Positions 11,101 to 24,489 of a DNA stretch of 64,000 nt are shown in pieces (the stretch's first letter is position 1; the number at the start of each line of letters is the position of its first letter). A program made the position numbers and the translations under genes. The notes below the pieces were generated by a model. The model ran no database searches. It saw only the letters and a program-made list of their open reading frames with translations, and was not told the origin of the DNA. The stretch is taken from assembly GCA_964017235.1 (NCBI GenBank), contig OZ024936.1, positions 14,422,496 to 14,486,495 of the forward strand, read 5' to 3'. Source of the DNA: Sabellastarte sp. h YS-2021 (Eukaryota; Annelida; Polychaeta; Sabellida; Sabellidae).

Positions 11101-14100
11101 ATTTTCGCTTTCCTGGATCATATATGACACATATGACACCACTGGTATACCAGATGTAATCCTAAAACCTATGCAGTCAGATTTAGTAGGTGGCAAGTGA
11201 ATTTTAGGCCAAATTTTAGACTTATAGACCAATATTTGGTACTGGTTTGGGCTGATTTACATCTATATTTGGCTATATTTAGAACAATATTTTGGTGAAA
11301 TAATTTCAGGTCAGACATGTAATGCTCCAAATGCGCCTAAAATATCCTCATTAATTATTAGAATATGAATGAAATTAAATTTGGGCTTCAGATTAGCAAT
11401 ATTATGATATATTTGACATCTTCCACCTGAGGGGTGACCTGGGGCCCCCCCACACCCCGGAAATTGAAATTTGTAATGTGGCCCTCGAGTATGCCAGCCT
11501 AATACAAATTCATTCTCTGATATAAACTGAGTTTCCTGTAAAAATTTCAGCCAGTTTGACCAACTTTAAGGGGTGGTTTGGGCTGATCTGGCATTTTACC
11601 TATCCCTCGCCAACTACACTCCCTGAACCTGCACTTTGGGCTACATATGTATTTCTGATGGAACACACTACTAAAATTCGTTTCAGGGGTGACTCCTGTA
11701 TGAATCAATATGGTTTTCAACCTTGAATCTACCTTAATTGAGAATATATCAGCATTTCCTGATACAGCCATCTGAGGCTGTATTTTCGCTTTCCTGGATC
11801 ATATATGACACATATGACACCACTGGTATACCAGATGTAATCCTAAAACCTATGCAGTCAGATTTAGTAGGTGGCAAGTGAATTTTAGGCCAAATTTTAG
11901 ACTTATAGACCAATATTTGGTACTGGTTTGGGCTGATTTACATCTATATTTGGCTATATTTAGAACAATATTTTGGTGAAATAATTTCAGGTCAGACATG
12001 TAATGCTCCAAATGCGCCTAAAATATCCTCATTAATTATTAGAATATGAATGAAATTAAATTTGGGCTTCAGATTAGCAATATTATGATATATTTGACAT
12101 CTTCCACCTGAGGGGTGACCTGGGGCCCCCCCACACCCCGGAAATTGAAATTTGTAATGTGGCCCTCGAGTATGCCAGCCTAATACAAATTCATTCTCTG
12201 ATATAAACTGAGTTTCCTGTAAAAATTTCAGCCAGTTTGACCAACTTTAAGGGGTGGTTTGGGCTGATCTGGCATTTTACCTATCCCTCGCCAACTACAC
12301 TCCCTGAACCTGCACTTTGGGCTACATATGTATTTCTGATGGAACACACTACTAAAATTCGTTTCAGGGGTGACTCCTGTATGAATCAATATGGTTTTCA
12401 ACCTTGAATCTACCTTAATTGAGAATATATCAGCATTTCCTGATACAGCCATCTGAGGCTGTATTTTCGCTTTCCTGGATCATATATGACACATATGACA
12501 CCACTGGTATACCAGATGTAATCCTAAAACCTATGCAGTCAGATTTAGTAGGTGGCAAGTGAATTTTAGGCCAAATTTTAGACTTATAGACCAATATTTG
12601 GTACTGGTTTGGGCTGATTTACATCTATATTTGGCTATATTTAGAACAATATTTTGGTGAAATAATTTCAGGTCAGACATGTAATGCTCCAAATGCGCCT
12701 AAAATATCCTCATTAATTATTAGAATATGAATGAAATTAAATTTGGGCTTCAGATTAGCAATATTATGATATATTTGACATCTTCCACCTGAGGGGTGAC
12801 CTGGGGCCCCCCCCACACCCCGGAAATTGAAATTTGTAATGTGGCCCTCGAGTATGCCAGCCTAATACAAATTCATTCTCTGATATAAACTGAGTTTCCT
12901 GTAAAAATTTCAGCCAGTTTGACCAACTTTAAGGGGTGGTTTGGGCTGATCTGGCATTTTACCTATCCCTCGCCAACTACACTCCCTGAACCTGCACTTT
13001 GGGCTACATATGTATTTCTGATGGAACACACTACTAAAATTCGTTTCAGGGGTGACTCCTGTATGAATCAATATGGTTTTCAACCTTGAATCTACCTTAA
13101 TTGAGAATATATCAGCATTTCCTGATACAGCCATCTGAGGCTGTATTTTCGCTTTCCTGGATCATATATGACACATATGACACCACTGGTATACCAGATG
13201 TAATCCTAAAACCTATGCAGTCAGATTTAGTAGGTGGCAAGTGAATTTTAGGCCAAATTTTAGACTTATAGACCAATATTTGGTACTGGTTTGGGCTGAT
13301 TTACATCTATATTTGGCTATATTTAGAACAATATTTTGGTGAAATAATTTCAGGTCAGACATGTAATGCTCCAAATGCGCCTAAAATATCCTCATTAATT
13401 ATTAGAATATGAATGAAATTAAATTTGGGCTTCAGATTAGCAATATTATGATATATTTGACATCTTCCACCTGAGGGGTGACCTGGGGCCCCCCCACACC
13501 CCGGAAATTGAAATTTGTAATGTGGCCCTCGAGTATGCCAGCCTAATACAAATTCATTCTCTGATATAAACTGAGTTTCCTGTAAAAATTTCAGCCAGTT
13601 TGACCAACTTTAAGGGGTGGTTTGGGCTGATCTGGCATTTTACCTATCCCTCGCCAACTACACTCCCTGAACCTGCACTTTGGGCTACATATGTATTTCT
13701 GATGGAACACACTACTAAAATTCGTTTCAGGGGTGACTCCTGTATGAATCAATATGGTTTTCAACCTTGAATCTACCTTAATTGAGAATATATCAGCATT
13801 TCCTGATACAGCCATCTGAGGCTGTATTTTCGCTTTCCTGGATCATATATGACACATATGACACCACTGGTATACCAGATGTAATCCTAAAACCTATGCA
13901 GTCAGATTTAGTAGGTGGCAAGTGAATTTTAGGCCAAATTTTAGACTTATAGACCAATATTTGGTACTGGTTTGGGCTGATTTACATCTATATTTGGCTA
14001 TATTTAGAACAATATTTTGGTGAAATAATTTCAGGTCAGACATGTAATGCTCCAAATGCGCCTAAAATATCCTCATTAATTATTAGAATATGAATGAAAT

Positions 14101-17100
14101 TAAATTTGGGCTTCAGATTAGCAATATTATGATATATTTGACATCTTCCACCTGAGGGGTGACCTGGGGCCCCCCCACACCCCGGAAATTGAAATTTGTA
14201 ATGTGGCCCTCGAGTATGCCAGCCTAATACAAATTCATTCTCTGATATAAACTGAGTTTCCTGTAAAAATTTCAGCCAGTTTGACCAACTTTAAGGGGTG
14301 GTTTGGGCTGATCTGGCATTTTACCTATCCCTCGCCAACTACACTCCCTGAACCTGCACTTTGGGCTACATATGTATTTCTGATGGAACACACTACTAAA
14401 ATTCGTTTCAGGGGTGACTCCTGTATGAATCAATATGGTTTTCAACCTTGAATCTACCTTAATTGAGAATATATCAGCATTTCCTGATACAGCCATCTGA
14501 GGCTGTATTTTCGCTTTCCTGGATCATATATGACACATATGACACCACTGGTATACCAGATGTAATCCTAAAACCTATGCAGTCAGATTTAGTAGGTGGC
14601 AAGTGAATTTTAGGCCAAATTTTAGACTTATAGACCAATATTTGGTACTGGTTTGGGCTGATTTACATCTATATTTGGCTATATTTAGAACAATATTTTG
14701 GTGAAATAATTTCAGGTCAGACATGTAATGCTCCAAATGCGCCTAAAATATCCTCATTAATTATTAGAATATGAATGAAATTAAATTTGGGCTTCAGATT
14801 AGCAATATTATGATATATTTGACATCTTCCACCTGAGGGGTGACCTGGGGCCCCCCCACACCCCGGAAATTGAAATTTGTAATGTGGCCCTCGAGTATGC
14901 CAGCCTAATACAAATTCATTCTCTGATATAAACTGAGTTTCCTGTAAAAATTTCAGCCAGTTTGACCAACTTTAAGGGGTGGTTTGGGCTGATCTGGCAT
15001 TTTACCTATCCCTCGCCAACTACACTCCCTGAACCTGCACTTTGGGCTACATATGTATTTCTGATGGAACACACTACTAAAATTCGTTTCAGGGGTGACT
15101 CCTGTATGAATCAATATGGTTTTCAACCTTGAATCTACCTTAATTGAGAATATATCAGCATTTCCTGATACAGCCATCTGAGGCTGTATTTTCGCTTTCC
15201 TGGATCATATATGACACATATGACACCACTGGTATACCAGATGTAATCCTAAAACCTATGCAGTCAGATTTAGTAGGTGGCAAGTGAATTTTAGGCCAAA
15301 TATTAGACTTATAGACCAATATTTGGTACTGGTTTGGGCTGATTTACATCTATATTTGGCTATATTTAGAACAATATTTTGGTGAAATAATTTCAGGTCA
15401 GACATGTAATGCTCCAAATGCGCCTAAAATATCCTCATTAATTATTAGAATATGAATGAAATTAAATTTGGGCTTCAGATTAGCAATATTATGATATATT
15501 TGACATCTTCCACCTGAGGGGTGACCTGGGGCCCCCCCCACACCCCGGAAATTGAAATTTGTAATGTGGCCCTCGAGTATGCCAGCCTAATACAAATTCA
15601 TTCTCTGATATAAACTGAGTTTCCTGTAAAAATTTCAGCCAGTTTGACCAACTTTAAGGGGTGGTTTGGGCTGATCTGGCATTTTACCTATCCCTCGCCA
15701 ACTACACTCCCTGAACCTGCACTTTGGGCTACATATGTATTTCTGATGGAACACACTACTAAAATTCGTTTCAGGGGTGACTCCTGTATGAATCAATATG
15801 GTTTTCAACCTTGAATCTACCTTAATTGAGAATATATCAGCATTTCCTGATACAGCCATCTGAGGCTGTATTTTCGCTTTCCTGGATCATATATGACACA
15901 TATGACACCACTGGTATACCAGATGTAATCCTAAAACCTATGCAGTCAGATTTAGTAGGTGGCAAGTGAATTTTAGGCCAAATTTTAGACTTATAGACCA
16001 ATATTTGGTACTGGTTTGGGCTGATTTACATCTATATTTGGCTATATTTAGAACAATATTTTGGTGAAATAATTTCAGGTCAGACATGTAATGCTCCAAA
16101 TGCGCCTAAAATATCCTCATTAATTATTAGAATATGAATGAAATTAAATTTGGGCTTCAGATTAGCAATATTATGATATATTTGACATCTTCCACCTGAG
16201 GGGTGACCTGGGGCCCCCCCCACACCCCGGAAATTGAAATTTGTAATGTGGCCCTCGAGTATGCCAGCCTAATACAAATTCATTCTCTGATATAAACTGA
16301 GTTTCCTGTAAAAATTTCAGCCAGTTTGACCAACTTTAAGGGGTGGTTTGGGCTGATCTGGCATTTTACCTATCCCTCGCCAACTACACTCCCTGAACCT
16401 GCACTTTGGGCTACATATGTATTTCTGATGGAACACACTACTAAAATTCGTTTCAGGGGTGACTCCTGTATGAATCAATATGGTTTTCAACCTTGAATCT
16501 ACCTTAATTGAGAATATATCAGCATTTCCTGATACAGCCATCTGAGGCTGTATTTTCGCTTTCCTGGATCATATATGACACATATGACACCACTGGTATA
16601 CCAGATGTAATCCTAAAACCTATGCAGTCAGATTTAGTAGGTGGCAAGTGAATTTTAGGCCAAATTTTAGACTTATAGACCAATATTTGGTACTGGTTTG
16701 GGCTGATTTACATCTATATTTGGCTATATTTAGAACAATATTTTGGTGAAATAATTTCAGGTCAGACATGTAATGCTCCAAATGCGCCTAAAATATCCTC
16801 ATTAATTATTAGAATATGAATGAAATTAAATTTGGGCTTCAGATTAGCAATATTATGATATATTTGACATCTTCCACCTGAGGGGTGACCTGGGGCCCCC
16901 CCACACCCCGGAAATTGAAATTTGTAATGTGGCCCTCGAGTATGCCAGCCTAATACAAATTCATTCTCTGATATAAACTGAGTTTCCTGTAAAAATTTCA
17001 GCCAGTTTGACCAACTTTAAGGGGTGGTTTGGGCTGATCTGGCATTTTACCTATCCCTCGCCAACTACACTCCCTGAACCTGCACTTTGGGCTACATATG

Positions 17101-17678
17101 TATTTCTGATGGAACACACTACTAAAATTCGTTTCAGGGGTGACTCCTGTATGAATCAATATGGTTTTCAACCTTGAATCTACCTTAATTGAGAATATAT
17201 CAGCATTTCCTGATACAGCCATCTGAGGCTGTATTTTCGCTTTCCTGGATCATATATGACACATATGACACCACTGGTATACCAGATGTAATCCTAAAAC
17301 CTATGCAGTCAGATTTAGTAGGTGGCAAGTGAATTTTAGGCCAAATTTTAGACTTATAGACCAATATTTGGTACTGGTTTGGGCTGATTTACATCTATAT
17401 TTGGCTATATTTAGAACAATATTTTGGTGAAATAATTTCAGGTCAGACATGTAATGCTCCAAATGCGCCTAAAATATCCTCATTAATTATTAGAATATGA
17501 ATGAAATTAAATTTGGGCTTCAGATTAGCAATATTATGATATATTTGACATCTTCCACCTGAGGGGTGACCTGGGGCCCCCCCACACCCCGGAAATTGAA
17601 ATTTGTAATGTGGCCCTCGAGTATGCCAGCCTAATACAAATTCATTCTCTGATATAAACTGAGTTTCCTGTAAAAATT
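8140..17678. repeat. Array A stretch with recurrent C8 tracts
   Basis: These are 14 near-identical monomers. The C tract has eight Cs in the copies starting at 8140, 10184, 12228, 14953 and 15635; the first three are spaced three monomers apart. A T-to-A change (CCAAATATTAG) occurs at 8489 and again at 15302, ten monomers later, each time in a C8 copy. The spacing hints at short-lived higher-order units, but homopolymer length is labile and the evidence is thin. Confidence 0.6.
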
Positions 17679-20600
17679 TCAGCCAGTTTGACCAACTTTA
17701 AGGGGTGGTTTGGGCTGATCTGGCATTTTACCTATCCCTCGCCAACTACACTCCCTGAACCTGCACTTTGGGCTACATATGTATTTCTGATGGAACACAC
17801 TACTAAAATTCGTTTCAGGGGTGACTCCTGTATGAATCAATATGGTTTTCAACCTTGAATCTACCTTAATTTGAGAATATATCAGCATTTCCTGATACAG
17901 CCATCTGAGGCTGTATTTTCGCTTTCCTGGATCATATATGACACATATGACACCACTGGTATACCAGATGTAATCCTAAAACCTATGCAGTCAGATTTAG
18001 TAGGTGGCAAGTGAATTTTAGGCCAAATTTTAGACTTATAGACCAATATTTGGTACTGGTTTGGGCTGATTTACATCTATATTTGGCTATATTTAGAACA
18101 ATATTTTGGTGAAATAATTTCAGGTCAGACATGTAATGCTCCAAATGCGCCTAAAATATCCTCATTAATTATTAGAATATGAATGAAATTAAATTTGGGC
18201 TTCAGATTAGCAATATTATGATATATTTGACATCTTCCACCTGAGGGGTGACCTGGGGCCCCCCCACACCCCGGAAATTGAAATTTGTAATGTGGCCCTC
18301 GAGTATGCCAGCCTAATACAAATTCATTCTCTGATATAAACTGAGTTTCCTGTAAAAATTTCAGCCAGTTTGACCAACTTTAAGGGGTGGTTTGGGCTGA
18401 TCTGGCATTTTACCTATCCCTCGCCAACTACACTCCCTGAACCTGCACTTTGGGCTACATATGTATTTCTGATGGAACACACTACTAAAATTCGTTTTAG
18501 GGGTGACTCCTGTATGAATCAATATGGTTTTCAACCTTGAATCTACCTTAATTGAGAATATATCAGCATTTCCTGATACAGCCATCTGAGGCTGTATTTT
18601 CGCTTTCCTGGATCATATATGACACATATGACACCACTGGTATACCAGATGTAATCCTGAAACCTATGCAGTCAGATTTAGTAGGTGGCAAGTGAATTTT
18701 AGGCCAAATTTTAGACTTATAGACCAATATTTGGTACTGGTTTGGGCTGATTTACATCTATATTTGGCTATATTTAGAACAATATTTTGGTGAAATAATT
18801 TCAGGTCAGACATGTAATGCTCCAAATGCGCCTAAAATATCCTCATTAATTATTAGAATATGAATGAAATTAAATTTGGGCTTCAGATTAGCAATATTAT
18901 GATATATTTGACATCTTCCACCTGAGGGGTGACCTGGGGCCCCCCCACACCCCGGAAATTGAAATTTGTAATGTGGCCCTCGAGTATGCCAGCCTAATAC
19001 AAATTCATTCTCTGATATAAACTGAGTTTCCTGTAAAAATTTCAGCCAGTTTGACCAACTTTAAGGGGTGGTTTGGGCTGATCTGGCATTTTACCTATCC
19101 CTCGCCAACTACACTCCCTGAACCTGCACTTTGGGCTACATATGTATTTCTGATGGAACACACTACTAAAATTCGTTTCAGGGGTGACTCCTGTATGAAT
19201 CAATATGGTTTTCAACCTTGAATCTACCTTAATTGAGAATATATCAGCATTTCCTGATACAGCCATCTGAGGCTGTATTTTCGCTTTCCTGGATCATATA
19301 TGACACATATGACACCACTGGTATACCAGATGTAATCCTGAAACCTATGCAGTCAGATTTAGTAGGTGGCAAGTGAATTTTAGGCCAAATTTTAGACTTA
19401 TAGACCAATATTTGGTACTGGTTTGGGCTGATTTACATCTATATTTGGCTATATTTAGAACAATATTTTGGTGAAATAATTTCAGGTCAGACATGTAATG
19501 CTCCAAATGCGCCTAAAATATCCTCATTAATTATTAGAATATGAATGAAATTAAATTTGGGCTTCAGATTAGCAATATTATGATATATTTGACATCTTCC
19601 ACCTGAGGGGTGACCTGGGGCCCCCCCACACCCCGGAAATTGAAATTTGTAATGTGGCCCTCGAGTATGCCAGCCTAATACAAATTCATTCTCTGATATA
19701 AACTGAGTTTCCTGTAAAAATTTCAGCCAGTTTGACCAACTTTAAGGGGTGGTTTGGGCTGATCTGGCATTTTACCTATCCCTCGCCAACTACACTCCCT
19801 GAACCTGCACTTTGGGCTACATATGTATTTCTGATGGAACACACTACTAAAATTCGTTTCAGGGGTGACTCCTGTATGAATCAATATGGTTTTCAACCTT
19901 GAATCTACCTTAATTGAGAATATATCAGCATTTCCTGATACAGCCATCTGAGGCTGTATTTTCGCTTTCCTGGATCATATATGACACATATGACACCACT
20001 GGTATACCAGATGTAATCCTAAAACCTATGCAGTCAGATTTAGTAGGTGGCAAGTGAATTTTAGGCCAAATTTTAGACTTATAGACCAATATTTGGTACT
20101 GGTTTGGGCTGATTTACATCTATATTTGGCTATATTTAGAACAATATTTTGGTGAAATAATTTCAGGTCAGACATGTAATGCTCCAAATGCGCCTAAAAT
20201 ATCCTCATTAATTATTAGAATATGAATGAAATTAAATTTGGGCTTCAGATTAGCAATATTATGATATATTTGACATCTTCCACCTGAGGGGTGACCTGGG
20301 GCCCCCCCACACCCCGGAAATTGAAATTTGTAATGTGGCCCTCGAGTATGCCAGCCTAATACAAATTCATTCTCTGATATAAACTGAGTTTCCTGTAAAA
20401 ATTTCAGCCAGTTTGACCAACTTTAAGGGGTGGTTTGGGCTGATCTGGCATTTTACCTATCCCTCGCCAACTACACTCCCTGAACCTGCACTTTGGGCTA
20501 CATATGTATTTCTGATGGAACACACTACTAAAATTCGTTTCAGGGGTGACTCCTGTATGAATCAATATGGTTTTCAACCTTGAATCTACCTTAATTGAGA

Positions 20601-23600
20601 ATATATCAGCATTTCCTGATACAGCCATCTGAGGCTGTATTTTCGCTTTCCTGGATCATATATGACACATATGACACCACTGGTATACCAGATGTAATCC
20701 TGAAACCTATGCAGTCAGATTTAGTAGGTGGCAAGTGAATTTTAGGCCAAATTTTAGACTTATAGACCAATATTTGGTACTGGTTTGGGCTGATTTACAT
20801 CTATATTTGGCTATATTTAGAACAATATTTTGGTGAAATAATTTCAGGTCAGACATGTAATGCTCCAAATGCGCCTAAAATATCCTCATTAATTATTAGA
20901 ATATGAATGAAATTAAATTTGGGCTTCAGATTAGCAATATTATGATATATTTGACATCTTCCACCTGAGGGGTGACCTGGGGCCCCCCCACACCCCGGAA
21001 ATTGAAATTTGTAATGTGGCCCTCGAGTATGCCAGCCTAATACAAATTCATTCTCTGATATAAACTGAGTTTCCTGTAAAAATTTCAGCCAGTTTGACCA
21101 ACTTTAAGGGGTGGTTTGGGCTGATCTGGCATTTTACCTATCCCTCGCCAACTACACTCCCTGAACCTGCACTTTGGGCTACATATGTATTTCTGATGGA
21201 ACACACTACTAAAATTCGTTTCAGGGGTGACTCCTGTATGAATCAATATGGTTTTCAACCTTGAATCTACCTTAATTGAGAATATATCAGCATTTCCTGA
21301 TACAGCCATCTGAGGCTGTATTTTCGCTTTCCTGGATCATATATGACACATATGACACCACTGGTATACCAGATGTAATCCTAAAACCTATGCAGTCAGA
21401 TTTAGTAGGTGGCAAGTGAATTTTAGGCCAAATTTTAGACTTATAGACCAATATTTGGTACTGGTTTGGGCTGATTTACATCTATATTTGGCTATATTTA
21501 GAACAATATTTTGGTGAAATAATTTCAGGTCAGACATGTAATGCTCCAAATGCGCCTAAAATATCCTCATTAATTATTAGAATATGAATGAAATTAAATT
21601 TGGGCTTCAGATTAGCAATATTATGATATATTTGACATCTTCCACCTGAGGGGTGACCTGGGGCCCCCCCACACCCCGGAAATTGAAATTTGTAATGTGG
21701 CCCTCGAGTATGCCAGCCTAATACAAATTCATTCTCTGATATAAACTGAGTTTCCTGTAAAAATTTCAGCCAGTTTGACCAACTTTAAGGGGTGGTTTGG
21801 GCTGATCTGGCATTTTACCTATCCCTCGCCAACTACACTCCCTGAACCTGCACTTTGGGCTACATATGTATTTCTGATGGAACACACTACTAAAATTCGT
21901 TTCAGGGGTGACTCCTGTATGAATCAATATGGTTTTCAACCTTGAATCTACCTTAATTGAGAATATATCAGCATTTCCTGATACAGCCATCTGAGGCTGT
22001 ATTTTCGCTTTCCTGGATCATATATGACACATATGACACCACTGGTATACCAGATGTAATCCTAAAACCTATGCAGTCAGATTTAGTAGGTGGCAAGTGA
22101 ATTTTAGGCCAAATTTTAGACTTATAGACCAATATTTGGTACTGGTTTGGGCTGATTTACATCTATATTTGGCTATATTTAGAACAATATTTTGGTGAAA
22201 TAATTTCAGGTCAGACATGTAATGCTCCAAATGCGCCTAAAATATCCTCATTAATTATTAGAATATGAATGAAATTAAATTTGGGCTTCAGATTAGCAAT
22301 ATTATGATATATTTGACATCTTCCACCTGAGGGGTGACCTGGGGCCCCCCCACACCCCGGAAATTGAAATTTGTAATGTGGCCCTCGAGTATGCCAGCCT
22401 AATACAAATTCATTCTCTGATATAAACTGAGTTTCCTGTAAAAATTTCAGCCAGTTTGACCAACTTTAAGGGGTGGTTTGGGCTGATCTGGCATTTTACC
22501 TATCCCTCGCCAACTACACTCCCTGAACCTGCACTTTGGGCTACATATGTATTTCTGATGGAACACACTACTAAAATTCGTTTCAGGGGTGACTCCTGTA
22601 TGAATCAATATGGTTTTCAACCTTGAATCTACCTTAATTGAGAATATATCAGCATTTCCTGATACAGCCATCTGAGGCTGTATTTTCGCTTTCCTGGATC
22701 ATATATGACACATATGACACCACTGGTATACCAGATGTAATCCTAAAACCTATGCAGTCAGATTTAGTAGGTGGCAAGTGAATTTTAGGCCAAATTTTAG
22801 ACTTATAGACCAATATTTGGTACTGGTTTGGGCTGATTTACATCTATATTTGGCTATATTTAGAACAATATTTTGGTGAAATAATTTCAGGTCAGACATG
22901 TAATGCTCCAAATGCGCCTAAAATATCCTCATTAATTATTAGAATATGAATGAAATTAAATTTGGGCTTCAGATTAGCAATATTATGATATATTTGACAT
23001 CTTCCACCTGAGGGGTGACCTGGGCCCCCCCCACACCCCGGAAATTGAAATTTGTAATGTGGCCCTCGAGTATGCCAGCCTAATACAAATTCATTCTCTG
23101 ATATAAACTGAGTTTCCTGTAAAAATTTCAGCCAGTTTGACCAACTTTAAGGGGTGGTTTGGGCTGATCTGGCATTTTACCTATCCCTCGCCAACTACAC
23201 TCCCTGAACCTGCACTTTGGGCTACATATGTATTTCTGATGGAACACACTACTAAAATTCGTTTCAGGGGTGACTCCTGTATGAATCAATATGGTTTTCA
23301 ACCTTGAATCTACCTTAATTGAGAATATATCAGCATTTCCTGATACAACCATCTGAGGCTGTATTTTCGCTTTCCTGGATCATATATGACACATATGACA
23401 CCACTGGTATACCAGATGTAATCCTAAAACCTATGCAGTCAGATTTAGTAGGTGGCAAGTGAATTTTAGGCCAAATTTTAGACTTATAGACCAATATTTG
23501 GTACTGGTTTGGGCTGATTTACATCTATATTTGGCTATATTTAGAACAATATTTTGGTGAAATAATTTCAGGTCAGACATGTAATGCTCCAAATGCGCCT

Positions 23601-24489
23601 AAAATATCCTCATTAATTATTAGAATATGAATGAAATTAAATTTGGGCTTCAGATTAGCAATATTATGATATATTTGACATCTTCCACCTGAGGGGTGAC
23701 CTGGGGCCCCCCCACACCCCGGAAATTGAAATTTGTAATGTGGCCCTCGAGTATGCCAGCCTAATACAAATTCATTCTCTGATATAAACTGAGTTTCCTG
23801 TAAAAATTTCAGCCAGTTTGACCAACTTTAAGGGGTGGTTTGGGCTGATCTGGCATTTTACCTATCCCTCGCCAACTACACTCCCTGAACCTGCACTTTG
23901 GGCTACATATGTATTTCTAATGGAACACACTACTAAAATTCGTTTCAGGGGTGACTCCTGTATGAATCAATATGGTTTTCAACCTTGAATCTACCTTAAT
24001 TGAGAATATATCAGCATTTCCTGATACAGCCATCTGAGGCTGTATTTTCGCTTTCCTGGATCATATATGACACATATGACACCACTGGTATACCAGATGT
24101 AATCCTAAAACCTATGCAGTCAGATTTAGTAGGTGGCAAGTGAATTTTAGGCCAAATTTTAGACTTATAGACCAATATTTGGTACTGGTTTGGGCTGATT
24201 TACATCTATATTTGGCTATATTTAGAACAATATTTTGGTGAAATAATTTCAGGTCAGACATGTAATGCTCCAAATGCGCCTAAAATATCCTCATTAATTA
24301 TTAGAATATGAATGAAATTAAATTTGGGCTTCAGATTAGCAATATTATGATATATTTGACATCTTCCACCTGAGGGGTGACCTGGGGCCCCCCCACACCC
24401 CGGAAATTGAAATTTGTAATGTGGCCCTCGAGTATGCCAGCCTAATACAAATTCATTCTCTGATATAAACTGAGTTTCCTGTAAAAATT
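17679..24489. repeat. Array A stretch with scattered single-copy variants
   Basis: These are ten monomers (starts 17679 to 23809). The first has an extra T near 17870. C to T at 18498 recurs at 39620 and 44387. A-to-G in CCTAAAACC (giving CCTGAAACC) is present at 18659, 19340 and 20702, that is in three of four consecutive monomers. G3C8 appears at 23025. Private changes are G to A at 23348 and G to A at 23919; the latter puts a stop in the minus-strand open frame shared by the other copies. Confidence 0.85.
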
